In this document: piece by piece, positions 10,116 to 18,708 of the stretch
Numbering within the stretch: position 1 is the first letter of the stretch
Layout of the letters: each line of letters begins with the position of its first letter
Origin: Rudaea sp.
Lineage (GTDB): Bacteria > Pseudomonadota > Gammaproteobacteria > Xanthomonadales > Rhodanobacteraceae
DNA length: 35,733 nucleotides
NCBI GenBank assembly: GCA_031291055.1
Contig: JARLJU010000033.1
Span: 1-35,733, forward strand
Reading direction: 5' to 3'
Notes under the pieces: generated by a model
Told to the model about the DNA's origin: nothing
Databases searched by the model: none
The model's input: the letters and a program-made list of their open reading frames with translations, nothing else
Translations under genes and position numbers: made by a program

Positions 10116-11314
10116 TGGTTTTGCATGAATTGAACGAAGATGCCGCCATCGACGACGATCTGGGTGCCGGCCTGCAGTCCATCGGGAATGTCGTATTGTT
10201 CTCCGCTGCGATAGCCCAGCGTCACGTGCTGTCGAGCGAAGCTGCCGTCGGGCTGGAGCGCATAGACAAACGGCAGGTTCTCGTCGTCGCGCAGGATCGC
10301 CGAAACCGGAACGAGCAAGCCGGTGCTTTCCTGGCGGGCGCGAATGAGCACGCGGACATACATCTGTTTCTTCAGGAAGTCGCCCGGATTGTCGATGACG
10401 ACACGAACTCCGACCGCGCGCGTGCCCGGGTCCACCAGCGCTGCCACGTTGTCCACCTTTCCGGTGAAGTTTTTCGCATCGATGCCGGTGATTATTTCGG
10501 CTGCGTCGCCGAGGCTGACCGAAGTCAGGCTGGAGCCGAAAACCTGGGCGATGACCCAGACGCGGGAAAGATCGGCAACGGTAAAGCACGGCGTGGTGCC
10601 CGCCTGCAGAAGTTGTCCGGGAGTGATCAGTTTCTCCGCCACGGTTCCGCTGATCGGGGAACGGATCAAGCCTTCGACGTGCGGTGTCGGCCGGCCCTCC
10701 TGGATATCCTTTATCGTCTTCGCATCGACGCTCAGCGAGACCAGCCCCTGCAACGCGGCTTCGCGGTCGGCCTCGGCGTTGGCGGCATCGGTTTGTGCCT
10801 GCGTTTCTTCGCGCTGGGCGACCCCGTTGTGCTGGACAAGATCCTTGTCGATGTCGGCGAGCCGGCGCAGGGTCTGGGCGGTGGCGATGGCCTTGCGATA
10901 GGTGCTGACAGCCGTCGCAAAGTCGGGTGAGTCCACCGCCGCCAGCGGCTCGCCTTTCTTGACGTGATCGCCGGGGGAAACCAGCAGCCGCGACACCGGA
11001 CCGGAAAAAGGCGCCAGCACGCTGGTGGCCTGGTCGTTGTCGAAGTCGACTGCACCCGTAGTCTCGATCGTCTTGTGGAACGTGGATGCTGCGACGGTGT
11101 AGAGCTTGATGTGCTGCCGCTGCTCCGCTGTCAACGTCACGTTATGCGCGGTCGTGGCCTGGGCCTGCGCATTGTTGTCGGCAGGCTTGGAACAACCGGC
11201 AAGCGTCGCGACACCTGCCAGCGCCAGCACGGACGCGGCAAGTCTGCGCGGGAACTTGGGCCGAGGTTGCGCAGGCGCCATCGCCGATATCGCGTGCAAC
11301 GATTTATTTTTCAT
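10112..11314 (-). CDS. RND efflux periplasmic adaptor (membrane fusion lipoprotein)
   Basis: The 400-residue protein has a signal peptide with lipobox LAGC (Cys41). Downstream are a biotinyl-lipoyl-like half motif (VLAPFSGPVSRLLVSPGDHVKKGEPL), an alpha-hairpin (about 115-185), the second lipoyl half (LIRSPISGTVAEKLITPG), and beta-barrel and membrane-proximal domains. It bridges pump and outer-membrane channel. No N-terminal His/Met metal-binding motif of the CusB type is visible. The gene overlaps the outer-membrane factor end by 11 bases and the pump start by four, so the three are co-transcribed and translationally coupled. Confidence 0.92.
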   Translation of the reverse strand: MKNKSLHAISAMAPAQPRPKFPRRLAASVLALAGVATLAGCSKPADNNAQAQATTAHNVTLTAEQRQHIKLYTVAASTFHKTIETTGAVDFDNDQATSVLAPFSGPVSRLLVSPGDHVKKGEPLAAVDSPDFATAVSTYRKAIATAQTLRRLADIDKDLVQHNGVAQREETQAQTDAANAEADREAALQGLVSLSVDAKTIKDIQEGRPTPHVEGLIRSPISGTVAEKLITPGQLLQAGTTPCFTVADLSRVWVIAQVFGSSLTSVSLGDAAEIITGIDAKNFTGKVDNVAALVDPGTRAVGVRVVIDNPGDFLKKQMYVRVLIRARQESTGLLVPVSAILRDDENLPFVYALQPDGSFARQHVTLGYRSGEQYDIPDGLQAGTQIVVDGGIFVQFMQNQ

Positions 11315-12950
11315 CTTTGTCCCGGGTTGAATCGGACGTTGGTGAATTGGGTTGGATAGGATCGGATTTGATGGAATCGGACTTGATCGAATCCGCCGGG
11401 CTCAGATCGGCGCGATGCCACCACCCACCGCCAAGCGCCTGGAACAGCGCCGCGGTATCGGCAAAACGATTGGCCTGGGCCTGCACCAGGGTTATGCGCG
11501 CTTGCTGATAGGCTTGTTCGGCGCTCAGCAGCGAAAGATGGCTGGCGTAGCCGCTCTGCGCTTGTCGTTGTGAAAGATCCAGGGTCACCTTGGCGGCATC
11601 CGCGGCGTTGGCGGCTGCCTCGAGGCCCTCGGCATCGTGTTCGAGTGCTGCCAGGGTATCGGCGACGTTCTGGAAGGCGGTCAGCACCGTGCTGCGATAT
11701 TGTTCGGACGCCTGCACGTAGGCTGCCTTCGCCGCGCGCTCCTGATGCAACAGTTTGCCCCCCTCGAAAATCGGTGCGGTCAAATCCGCGCCCAGTCCCC
11801 AGAAACCCGTGCCCGACTTGAACACCTGGCCGATGGCCAGCGCCGTGCTGCCGGCATTTGCCGTCAACTCGATATTGGGCAGCCGGTTCGCGATGGCGAT
11901 TCCGATCTGGGCGCTGGCGGAATGCATATTGGCCTCCGCCTGGAGCACATCCGGACGCTGCGCAACAAGCTCCGAAGGCAGGCTGACGGGAAGGTCCTGC
12001 GGCAATTGCAAACTCGAAAGCTCGAATTTTTCCGTCGCTGCCTGGCTCGGAAACCGACCGGCGAGGACGGCCAGAAGATCGCGTTGCTGATCCAGTTGCT
12101 TTAGCAGCGGCGGCAGCGTGGCGGTGACTTGCGCGAGCTGCGATTCCTGCGCGGCAACATCGAGCCGGCCTGCATAGCCTTTGGCAAACTGGTATTGCAG
12201 GATCTGCAGCATGCTGGAATTGATGTCGACGAGTTGGCGCGTGGCGTCGATCTGCATCTGCAACGAGCCGGCCTGGATCGCCGCGACCACGACGTTGGCG
12301 GTCAACGTCGTGTACGTCGCGATCATCTGGTAACGGACCTGCTGTTCCTGCGCCTGCAATGACTCCACCGTGCGGCGATTGAGGCCGAAAACATCAGGCA
12401 CGTAGGAAATGCTCACCTGCGGGGTGAACAGGTTGTACTGGAAGGCGTTGGAGCTGGGGACCGGTGCCAGCGTCCCCGGCTGGCTCTGGCGACTGGCCGA
12501 GAAACTCCCCGTGACACTGGGATAGTAGGCGCCGCGTTGAGCCAGGACATTTTCCCTTGCCACGGTCAACGCCGCCTGCGCCGACTTCAGGTCGGGATTC
12601 TTGCCAAGCGACAATTCAATCAGCTCGTTCAGCGGCGTGGAATGAAACAGGGTCCACCAGTCTCCTGCAATGTCGCTTCCCCTGGCAAAGCGCTGCGCTT
12701 GCCCGCCGGCAACATCTGCGGTAGCGACAGTGGTCGATAGCGGATGAGCCGTATAGTCGTTGACATCCGGCGCGGCCGGTTTCTTGAAATCCGGCCCCAC
12801 CGCGCAACCGGCAATCAGGGCACAAGTCAGGGCTGCGATGAAAGACGGCACGCGCGATGGTGACGAGTTGACGCGGGACCAGACGTCCTTCGCGATCTCA
12901 TCGCATGGCCGTTTGGCCTCGGCAAGCAAATCGGCCGACCTGCTGTTCAT
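11304..12950 (-). CDS. NodT-family outer-membrane efflux lipoprotein
   Basis: The 548-residue TolC-like channel has a lipobox IAGC (Cys49) followed by the typical AVGPDFKKP, then two outer-membrane efflux repeats (about 95-300 and 310-505) with coiled-coil segments. It is the first gene of the efflux operon, an order seen in several RND operons. Two features are unusual. A 30-residue polar stretch precedes the signal peptide. The C terminus carries an imperfect pentapeptide repeat (DSIKS, DSIKS, DPIQP, NSPTS, DSTRD) encoded by 15-base units that runs into the adaptor start. The start at 12950 is the only ATG upstream of the lipobox. Confidence 0.9.
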   Translation of the reverse strand: MNSRSADLLAEAKRPCDEIAKDVWSRVNSSPSRVPSFIAALTCALIAGCAVGPDFKKPAAPDVNDYTAHPLSTTVATADVAGGQAQRFARGSDIAGDWWTLFHSTPLNELIELSLGKNPDLKSAQAALTVARENVLAQRGAYYPSVTGSFSASRQSQPGTLAPVPSSNAFQYNLFTPQVSISYVPDVFGLNRRTVESLQAQEQQVRYQMIATYTTLTANVVVAAIQAGSLQMQIDATRQLVDINSSMLQILQYQFAKGYAGRLDVAAQESQLAQVTATLPPLLKQLDQQRDLLAVLAGRFPSQAATEKFELSSLQLPQDLPVSLPSELVAQRPDVLQAEANMHSASAQIGIAIANRLPNIELTANAGSTALAIGQVFKSGTGFWGLGADLTAPIFEGGKLLHQERAAKAAYVQASEQYRSTVLTAFQNVADTLAALEHDAEGLEAAANAADAAKVTLDLSQRQAQSGYASHLSLLSAEQAYQQARITLVQAQANRFADTAALFQALGGGWWHRADLSPADSIKSDSIKSDPIQPNSPTSDSTRDKDEK

Positions 12951-12983
12951 GCGCGCGCATCTTGTCGGAGGGGCAGTCGGTGA

Positions 12984-12998
12984 TGATATATTGTATCA
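12984..12998. promoter_or_regulatory. Inverted repeat / candidate operator before the efflux operon
   Basis: TGATA (12984-12988) and TATCA (12994-12998) form a perfect 5-5-5 palindrome 34 bases before the outer-membrane factor start. A minus-strand TACAAT at 12990-12995 lies inside it and would serve as a -10, so a repressor binding here could block transcription. No cognate regulator gene is in the window. Confidence 0.4.
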
Positions 12999-13134
12999 AA
13001 TAAGCGCGAAAGCCCTGCCGGAAGTCACGACCCGAGAGTAGGCGCTTGCAGACTCAGGTCCGGTGGTCGGGTGCCGAGGTCGCTTTCATCCACGTTATCC
13101 CTACAATGGGCGCTCACCCGCTCGTGTCTTTCCC

Positions 13135-14037
13135 GTGCTGACATTTCTGCCCGTGTTCATACGCTTGCCGCTGGCGCTGGTGCTGGTCGCAATCAACGTC
13201 GGCGTGCACGCCACGGTCCTGCTGCTGTTCGCCGTGATCAAGGCGGCCGTGCCTGTCGCCGGATTTCGCCGTCTGGTATCGGGCATCCTCGTTGTCATCG
13301 CCGAACAATGGATTGCGGTCAACGGCGTCCTGTTCGCCTTGCTGACGCGTACGCGCTGGGCCGTGGACGGTGTGCAAGGCTTGAAGCGCAAGGGCTGGTA
13401 TCTGGTATTGAGCAATCACCAGAGCTGGGTGGATATCCCGGTGCTGCAGAAAACCCTCAACCGGCGCGTTCCGTTCCTCAAGTTCTTTCTCAAGAGCCAG
13501 CTGAAATGGGTGCCGGTGATGGGGCTTGCCTGGTGGGCGCTCGACTTTCCCTTCATGAAGCGCTACACGAAGGCAACGCTGGAAAAGCATCCCGAATTGC
13601 GCGGCAAGGACAAGCAGGCGACGCGCATCGCCTGCGAGCGGTTTCGCGAATTGCCGGTGTCGGTGATGAACTTCGTCGAAGGCACGCGGTTCACACCGGC
13701 GAAACAGCGCCAGCAGGAATCACCATTCCGCAATCTGCTGCGCCCGCGCGCCGGCGGCACGGCGTTTGTTCTGGAGACAATGGGGGAAATGCTGCAGTCC
13801 ATTGTCGACGTGACCATCGTTTATCCGGGCGGCGTACCCACGCTCATCGATTTGCTTGCCGATCGCGTCGGCGAGATCCGAGTGCGCGTTCGCGAGTTGC
13901 CGATTCCTCCAGACCTGATCCACGGCGTCTACGAAAACGACGCAGAATTCCGCGCACGTTTTCAGACCTGGGTCAACGCATTGTGGGTCGAAAAGGATGC
14001 GCTGATCACGACGATGCGCGCAGGTTCGTTGCGCTGA
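13135..14037 (+). CDS. 1-acyl-sn-glycerol-3-phosphate acyltransferase family protein (YihG-like)
   Basis: With the GTG at 13135 the protein has 300 residues. It has hydrophobic N-terminal helices, the acyltransferase block I motif NHQSWVD (His and Asp catalytic), block III FVEGTRFT and block IV-like VYPGG. It would acylate a lysophospholipid at the inner membrane. The reading frame is open back to a GTG at 13063. A TACAAT-type -10 (13102-13107) inside that extension suggests the shorter start, but no clear Shine-Dalgarno supports either choice. It is divergent from the efflux operon and convergent with the ferritin-like gene 12 bases away. Confidence 0.88.
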   Translation: MLTFLPVFIRLPLALVLVAINVGVHATVLLLFAVIKAAVPVAGFRRLVSGILVVIAEQWIAVNGVLFALLTRTRWAVDGVQGLKRKGWYLVLSNHQSWVDIPVLQKTLNRRVPFLKFFLKSQLKWVPVMGLAWWALDFPFMKRYTKATLEKHPELRGKDKQATRIACERFRELPVSVMNFVEGTRFTPAKQRQQESPFRNLLRPRAGGTAFVLETMGEMLQSIVDVTIVYPGGVPTLIDLLADRVGEIRVRVRELPIPPDLIHGVYENDAEFRARFQTWVNALWVEKDALITTMRAGSLR

Positions 14038-14049
14038 TCGCACTGTGAG

Positions 14050-14637
14050 TCAACGCGCGCCGTTCTTTTTCACCGGCTGTTTTGCCGGTTCGCCCTTCTT
14101 GCCGAGTTCCTCGAGCAGGCTGCTCAGGTCTTCCGCATGTTCTTCCTCGGAGGCCAGGATGCCTTCCATCATGCGCCGCGTGGTCGGATCCTCGTGGCCA
14201 AGATACTGGACGATCTCGCGGTAGGTATCGATCGCGATGCGTTCGGCGACCAGGTCTTCCTGGATCATGTCGACCAGGTTTTCGCCCTCGGCATATTCGG
14301 AATGGCTGCGCGTCAGCATGCCTTCCGGCGACAGGTTTGGTGCGCCGCCGAGCTGGACGATGCGCGTGCAGATCAGATCCGCGTGGCCCTGTTCCTCATT
14401 GGCGTGTTCGAGGAATTCGGCGGCGACACTCTTGGCATTGATACCGCTGGCCATGAAATAGTGGCGCTTGTAGCGCAGCACGCACACGATCTCGGTGGCG
14501 AGGGATTCGTTGAGAAGCTTGAGCACCGTCTTGCGGTCGGCGGCATAACCGCTGGTGATGGCGCCTTGCTCGATATGCTCGCGGGCGCGCTTGCGGATGG
14601 TCTGGATGTCGCTGAGGAATCTTCTTTCTTTGGCCAT
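14050..14637 (-). CDS. Ferritin-like di-iron protein (bacterioferritin/DPS-like)
   Basis: The 195-residue four-helix bundle has candidate di-iron ligands Glu49 (ATEIVCVLRY), Glu82/His85 (EEQGH), Glu132 (AERI) and Glu164/His167 (EEEH). It is likely a soluble iron-storing or peroxide-detoxifying protein. It ends in a Lys-rich tail (about 180-195) that could bind DNA. The start at 14637 is chosen because GGAGA lies eight to nine bases upstream; the frame is open to 14688. It lies 51 bases after the secreted pilin-like gene on the same strand, so the two may share a transcript. Iron and DNA-protection roles fit the neighbouring stress genes. Confidence 0.85.
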   Translation of the reverse strand: MAKERRFLSDIQTIRKRAREHIEQGAITSGYAADRKTVLKLLNESLATEIVCVLRYKRHYFMASGINAKSVAAEFLEHANEEQGHADLICTRIVQLGGAPNLSPEGMLTRSHSEYAEGENLVDMIQEDLVAERIAIDTYREIVQYLGHEDPTTRRMMEGILASEEEHAEDLSSLLEELGKKGEPAKQPVKKNGAR

Positions 14638-14688
14638 CACGTTCTCCATGTCATGGTTGTGGGGACTGTCGTCTGATCGCGAACGCAC

Positions 14689-15162
14689 CTACGGGTTCTT
14701 CGAGTACACGCAAAGGCTGTTGGTGATGTCCGAGATATCCGAGTAGCTCGGCGTCGTGCACGTCCAGTCGACCTGGTTCAAATCGGTTTGTGCCGACATC
14801 GCCGGCGTGAAAATGATCACGCCGTCGTCAACGCCGCTGTCCGCAGTCAGGGTTGCCTGGATCACGCCGTTGCGGCCGACCTCGATGCGCTTGAGTGCCG
14901 ATGTTGCAAATGCGGCAGGTGGCGGGATGGCCGCCTCGTCGTTGCTCGACGGAAAGTCCTTGTTGTGCAGACGGTACCGCGCGATCGCGTCCTTGACGTT
15001 GTTGACGCCGGCGATCGCGCTATTGATCGCCGCGGCATGCGCCTGATTTTCGGCGGCGCTCGACTTGATGTCGGCTGCCGACACGCCGGTGGCGCTGAGT
15101 GCAAGCAGAAGTGCCAGGGTCGCGGTTTGATGCCTTGCAAGTCCATATCCTGAAGTATTCAT
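14689..15162 (-). CDS. Pilin-like globular domain with a Sec signal peptide
   Basis: The 157-residue protein has an ordinary signal peptide (hydrophobic 14-27, cleavage after VSA at about 29). It is followed by a short helix and a segment that reads like the globular half of a type IV major pilin: LKRIEVGRNGVIQATL, IIFTPAMSA and DWTC...SLCVY. Cys135 and Cys151 would close the D-region loop. The prepilin peptidase motif and long N-terminal helix are absent, so it should be exported as a soluble periplasmic or secreted protein rather than built into a pilus. An excellent Shine-Dalgarno (GGAGG, 10 bases upstream) fixes the start. Function is unknown. Confidence 0.75.
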   Translation of the reverse strand: MNTSGYGLARHQTATLALLLALSATGVSAADIKSSAAENQAHAAAINSAIAGVNNVKDAIARYRLHNKDFPSSNDEAAIPPPAAFATSALKRIEVGRNGVIQATLTADSGVDDGVIIFTPAMSAQTDLNQVDWTCTTPSYSDISDITNSLCVYSKNP

Positions 15163-15247
15163 CGATCTTTCCTCCGTGATGAAAGCTCAAAGCATCCTGT
15201 TGCAATGGCCGAGCTGATTTCTTCTTCGCATGCTCATGCACTGCGCC

Positions 15248-15263
15248 TGCAACTTCTGCGCCG
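15248..15263 (-). promoter_or_regulatory. Weak sigma-54-like promoter before the pilin-like gene
   Basis: Minus strand CGGCGCA-GAAG-TTGCA: ten bases separate GG and GC, the -12 is perfect and the -24 has two mismatches. It lies about 85 bases before the start. Confidence 0.3.
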
Positions 15264-15302
15264 ACGCCGTGAACGCGCACTGACCGGCAGCGATTCACAT
15301 GA

Positions 15303-16778
15303 TCACGGCGGCAATTTCGATGGCGTTGCGGAATTTGCAGCCGGCAAGCCGGCGACCCTGGCATCGCGTGCAACGCGGCGCGAGCGGAAATATCGGACCA
15401 GCAGAGCGATGCCGAACCATGCGGCGAGCCCGGCAAGCGGCCATGCGGACAGGCGTGGCCAGACGACCGTGCCGATGGCGAAGACGAGCAGGGAGATTGC
15501 GAGCCAGGGCAGCACCGCGATCTCGCCCTGACCGAGCACGCGCCGGTTGCTGAATGCAGCACCCATGGAATGCGCCAACCGCAATGCGCCGGCGGCGGCG
15601 CGCCCGGAACTGCCTCCGGCGCGACGCGCCTGCGGCTTGGCATCGCAGCGCTGCACGCGTCGGCGTGCAGACAATACGATTTCGGTCGCATTCTCCAGAT
15701 CGCGCAGGTACTGATCTTCCATGCTTTTCGCAAATGCGGCATCTTCCACAGCAACGTCGAGTTCGCAGTTGCCCATCCAGCTGGAGATGTTCAGGTTGCT
15801 TGACCCTACCCGCGCCCAGCGGCCGTCCGCCACGGCAGTCTTGGCGTGCATCATCGCTCCGTTCCATTCAAATACGCGCACGCCGTTTTCGAGCAACGGT
15901 CGATAACCGGATCGCGACATCACGCGAACGACCGGCAGATCACTCGCCCCCGGCACCAGCAGGCGCACGTCGACGCCGTCGCGTGCCGCGGCCTTCAACG
16001 CCTGCACGTAGGGTGCGAGACCGACGAAATATGCATCCGCCAGCCAAAGGGAATGGCGCGCCATCGCCGCGATCAACTGATCGAGCCGGAACATGCCGGC
16101 CGTGTCGGGCTGGGTGGCGACGACGCGCAGATCGATGTCTCCGACCGGCGCCGGCGCGCCCGCGTGCAAACGGACCAGCGGCGTTCCCAGTTGCGCCCAT
16201 ACATCGGCGAACGCCTGTTCGAACTCGGCGAGTGCGGGCCCGCGCACGCCGACCGCGGTGTCGCGCCACGGCGCTATACCGCGGACTTTGTCGCCGAGCC
16301 ACTTCGAACTGATGCATATGCCGCCGAGAAAGGCCACATCGCGGTCGACGACCAGCAGCTTGCGATGATCGCGATTGACCCAGCCGACCGGATTGCCCAA
16401 CTGGAATGGATTGTAGCGGCGCATTTCGCCGCCGGCATCGGTCAGCGGCTGCCAGAATTCAGCACGCGACTGGCCCAGACAGCCGAGCCAGTCGCAGATC
16501 ACGTGCACCTTGACGCCGGCTTCCGCACGCTCGACGAGCACGGCACGAAATTGCCGCCCGACGTCGTCGTCGCGAATGATGTAGTTCTCGAGCAGGATGC
16601 GCCGCCGCGCGGCACGCATCGCTGCCAGCCACGCCGTGTAGTTGGCCGGTGCATCGATCAGCAATTCGATGCTGTTGCCGCCGATCAGCGGTGCCCCGGC
16701 AGCGCGGCTGAGCGCCTGTTGCGCCAGGCGGCGCACAGGTGTGTCGAGGGTAGTGGCGCGCTCGGCGGCAACGGACAT
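15303..16778 (-). CDS. Cardiolipin synthase-like phospholipase D family protein (ClsB type)
   Basis: The 491-residue protein has two HKD motifs: His138-Lys140-Asp145 in NRDHRKLLVVD and His311-Lys313-Asp318 in MMHAKTAVAD. Both are followed by the expected Gly/Ser-Asn elements (LGG, GSSN). This is the catalytic arrangement of ClsB-like enzymes that join phosphatidyl groups. Unlike ClsA, the membrane segments are at the C terminus (two hydrophobic stretches, about 422-465). It starts 16 bases after the histone-like gene stop, suggesting co-transcription. The Shine-Dalgarno is weak. Substrate specificity (cardiolipin versus other diesters) is inferred from family only. Confidence 0.87.
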   Translation of the reverse strand: MSVAAERATTLDTPVRRLAQQALSRAAGAPLIGGNSIELLIDAPANYTAWLAAMRAARRRILLENYIIRDDDVGRQFRAVLVERAEAGVKVHVICDWLGCLGQSRAEFWQPLTDAGGEMRRYNPFQLGNPVGWVNRDHRKLLVVDRDVAFLGGICISSKWLGDKVRGIAPWRDTAVGVRGPALAEFEQAFADVWAQLGTPLVRLHAGAPAPVGDIDLRVVATQPDTAGMFRLDQLIAAMARHSLWLADAYFVGLAPYVQALKAAARDGVDVRLLVPGASDLPVVRVMSRSGYRPLLENGVRVFEWNGAMMHAKTAVADGRWARVGSSNLNISSWMGNCELDVAVEDAAFAKSMEDQYLRDLENATEIVLSARRRVQRCDAKPQARRAGGSSGRAAAGALRLAHSMGAAFSNRRVLGQGEIAVLPWLAISLLVFAIGTVVWPRLSAWPLAGLAAWFGIALLVRYFRSRRVARDARVAGLPAANSATPSKLPP

Positions 16779-16793
16779 GGAATCTCGTGCCAG

Positions 16794-17327
16794 CTACTTG
16801 CCGCCGCGATCGCGGTGACCGGGCATTTCCAGGATGACCGGTGCGGGATTCAGTTCGGTGACGTCGACATGCGTTGCGCTCGGTGCGGGATGATCGTGAT
16901 GGACGATGGTCTGCCATGCCGGTGGCTGTGCGGCACGACGTTTCTTCTCTTGCACCAATGCCCACAGATGCTTGGCTGCGAGAGCTTTTTTCGTCCGCGG
17001 CGAGAGTTGGTGTTTTGCCGTCGCCTTGCGTGCGGGTTTGCTGGCTTTCGCCTGCGGCTTGCCGGCCGATAGAAGTCGGACAGGTTTGCTTGCGGCCTTC
17101 TTCGCCACCTTTTTCTTCGGGACGCCGATGTTTTTCTTCAGCGCGTCTTTTTTCAGCACGGCGCGTCCGGGCGCGACCGGTTTGCGAGTCGCGGCGCGAG
17201 GCTTTGCGGTCTTGTTTCCTGCGGGTTTGCGCACGCTCGACTTTCGCGCAACAGCCTGCCGCGCTGCAGCCGGCCTGGAACTCTTGCGCGCGGGTTTGGC
17301 GCGTGCACGCTTTGCTTTGGTCACCAT
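16794..17327 (-). CDS. Histone H1-like Lys/Ala/Pro-rich protein
   Basis: The 177-residue protein is dominated by Lys, Ala, Arg and Pro in KPARK/KKxAKK-like repeats (residues 3-115). This resembles the C-terminal domain of eukaryotic H1 and bacterial AlgP/Hc1-type proteins. A less basic tail (about 115-177) contains SPRTKKALAAKHLWALVQ, a possible short helix, then a His/Pro-rich end. It most likely binds nucleic acids without sequence preference. AAGGAG seven bases before the ATG at 17327 decides the start over the longer open frame. Similar basic tails occur in two other proteins of this region (the 18089-18403 product and Ku). Confidence 0.8.
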   Translation of the reverse strand: MVTKAKRARAKPARKSSRPAAARQAVARKSSVRKPAGNKTAKPRAATRKPVAPGRAVLKKDALKKNIGVPKKKVAKKAASKPVRLLSAGKPQAKASKPARKATAKHQLSPRTKKALAAKHLWALVQEKKRRAAQPPAWQTIVHHDHPAPSATHVDVTELNPAPVILEMPGHRDRGGK

Positions 17328-17523
17328 GAGGTTGCTCCTTCTTGCGTGGTTATCATTGCCCGAGATTTCAATCCGTCCGGTGTGCGCATTCGTGCGTTGC
17401 CTTTTCCGGCAGTGCGGCTGCATCAGTTTACGTCCGGCTCGATCCATATAGACAGCGCGGATGTCGTTTGTCCGCCGCATCCGTCGCGACATGCCGGCAG
17501 CACCCTTGCGCCGGATATTTCGC

Positions 17524-18057
17524 CTAGTTGACCTTCAGGTCCTGCGCCATGCGCAAGTGTGCCTCGACGACGGGCAGGGTGGTCTTGATGAAGCTGCGCA
17601 GTTCTTCGGTACTGACGGTGGCGGCTGACGATCTCAGCAGTGCCGCCATCTTCTCGTGATCCGCACGCATCACATCGACGTAGTCGTGGTCGAAATCGCC
17701 GCCGTGCTCAGCCTGGAGCTTGTCGCGCAGATTCGCGTGCCCGCCGTCGAGGACTTTCGGCAACTGGATGTTTTCATGCGTGGCAATCAGCGCCAGTTGC
17801 TTGTTGTTCGCGGTGTGGTCGCGAATCATCTGCTGCGCGAATTCGCGCACCTGCGGCGACTTCGCCGAATCTGCCGCGAGTTTGCTTAGTTCGACTTCGG
17901 CCATGCCGCCCTGACCGGCCTGCTGCACGAATGCCGCATCCGGGCTTTCCGCCGGAGTTTGCGGCGAACTGGTTCCCTGTGCATCGGCCTCGATGAAAGC
18001 GGCGAGGGTGCATGTGCCGGAAAAAAGAAAAATTTGCAGCAAAGTATATTTGCGCAT
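17524..18057 (-). CDS. DUF4142 (ferritin-like fold) secreted protein
   Basis: The 177-residue protein has a signal peptide (cleavage near ADA/QG, about 25) and one DUF4142 domain (about 42-175). Typical elements are DAAFVQQAGQGGMAEVELSKLA, FAQQMIRDH and the C-terminal EAHLRMAQ. DUF4142 proteins are predicted periplasmic four-helix bundles that appear in stress and desiccation gene sets; their biochemistry is not established. The start at 18057 has AAGGAG eight bases upstream. It follows the 18089-18403 gene by 31 bases and may share its promoter. Confidence 0.85.
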   Translation of the reverse strand: MRKYTLLQIFLFSGTCTLAAFIEADAQGTSSPQTPAESPDAAFVQQAGQGGMAEVELSKLAADSAKSPQVREFAQQMIRDHTANNKQLALIATHENIQLPKVLDGGHANLRDKLQAEHGGDFDHDYVDVMRADHEKMAALLRSSAATVSTEELRSFIKTTLPVVEAHLRMAQDLKVN

Positions 18058-18088
18058 GTGGAGCTCCTTGTGGGGTTGCGTGCGTGTT

Positions 18089-18403
18089 TTAGCCCCGCGC
18101 CGGTTTTCGTCCGCTTTTCTTCGTAGTGGTGCGCTTCGGCGCGGTCTTGCGCGCGCCGGTTTTTCCTGCACGCGTTTTTGCGCCCGATTTGGCCGGCGCC
18201 GGTTTCTTCGGAGCCGGCTTCCTCGAGGCCGATTTTTTTGCTGCGGATTTCTTCAGTCCGCCGCCGGTGGTCTTGTTGACCGTTGCCCAGGCGCGTCGCT
18301 CGGATTCTTTCTCTGACACGCCCTTGCGTTCGTAGCTTTTTTCAATGTCGCCGGCTTGCCGCTTCTGTTTGGAAGTGTAGGAACTCTTGTCGCCGCGTGG
18401 CAT
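18089..18403 (-). CDS. Small basic protein with conserved N-terminal module and H1-like tail
   Basis: The 104-residue protein begins with a charged module MPRGDKSSYTSKQKRQAG...RRAWATVNKTTGGG, which is widespread in Proteobacteria and often labelled plasmid stabilisation protein (a label with little support). Residues 50-104 form a Lys/Ala/Pro tail resembling histone H1. AAGGAG precedes the ATG by nine bases. A good sigma-54-like promoter lies 42 bases upstream. DNA binding is inferred from composition, and the gene is probably co-transcribed with the DUF4142 gene. Confidence 0.78.
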   Translation of the reverse strand: MPRGDKSSYTSKQKRQAGDIEKSYERKGVSEKESERRAWATVNKTTGGGLKKSAAKKSASRKPAPKKPAPAKSGAKTRAGKTGARKTAPKRTTTKKSGRKPARG

Positions 18404-18444
18404 GCGATTCTCCTTGGCATCGACGTGTCGGACAGCATGGAGCT

Positions 18445-18461
18445 AGCACGCGATATGCCAA
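18445..18461 (-). promoter_or_regulatory. Sigma-54-like promoter of the small basic protein gene
   Basis: Minus strand TTGGCATA-TCGC-GTGCT. The invariant GG and GC are ten bases apart and the -24 block is nearly perfect. The -12 reads GTGC instead of TTGC. It lies 42 bases before the ATG at 18403. The 305-base gap 18404-18708 holds this site, a second divergent one at 18646-18661, and no gene that I can see. Confidence 0.6.
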
Positions 18462-18645
18462 GGCGGATCAAGCCTGCGGGATTGCCGTTGCGCCAGGTTC
18501 GTCGGCAATACACGGACATGTGCCGGGCCCATGACCTCAACGGCACCAGTGATTTTGCAGCGTCAGCATGCACGCCCAACGCAAATTGCACGACACGCCA
18601 TGGCGCAATTCGCGTGGAATCGTGCAACGGCTGAACGCCGAAGCG

Positions 18646-18661
18646 TGGCATGGTCGTTGCG
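18646..18661 (+). promoter_or_regulatory. Sigma-54-like promoter of the DUF3606 gene
   Basis: TGGCATG-GTCG-TTGCG on the plus strand, with correct GG/GC spacing, sits 48 bases before the ATG at 18709. It deviates from consensus only at the C of TGGCACG. Confidence 0.7.
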
Positions 18662-18708
18662 ATAGGCAACTGCACGATGCCAACAGGACAAGAGAGAGGG
18701 AAGCAACG

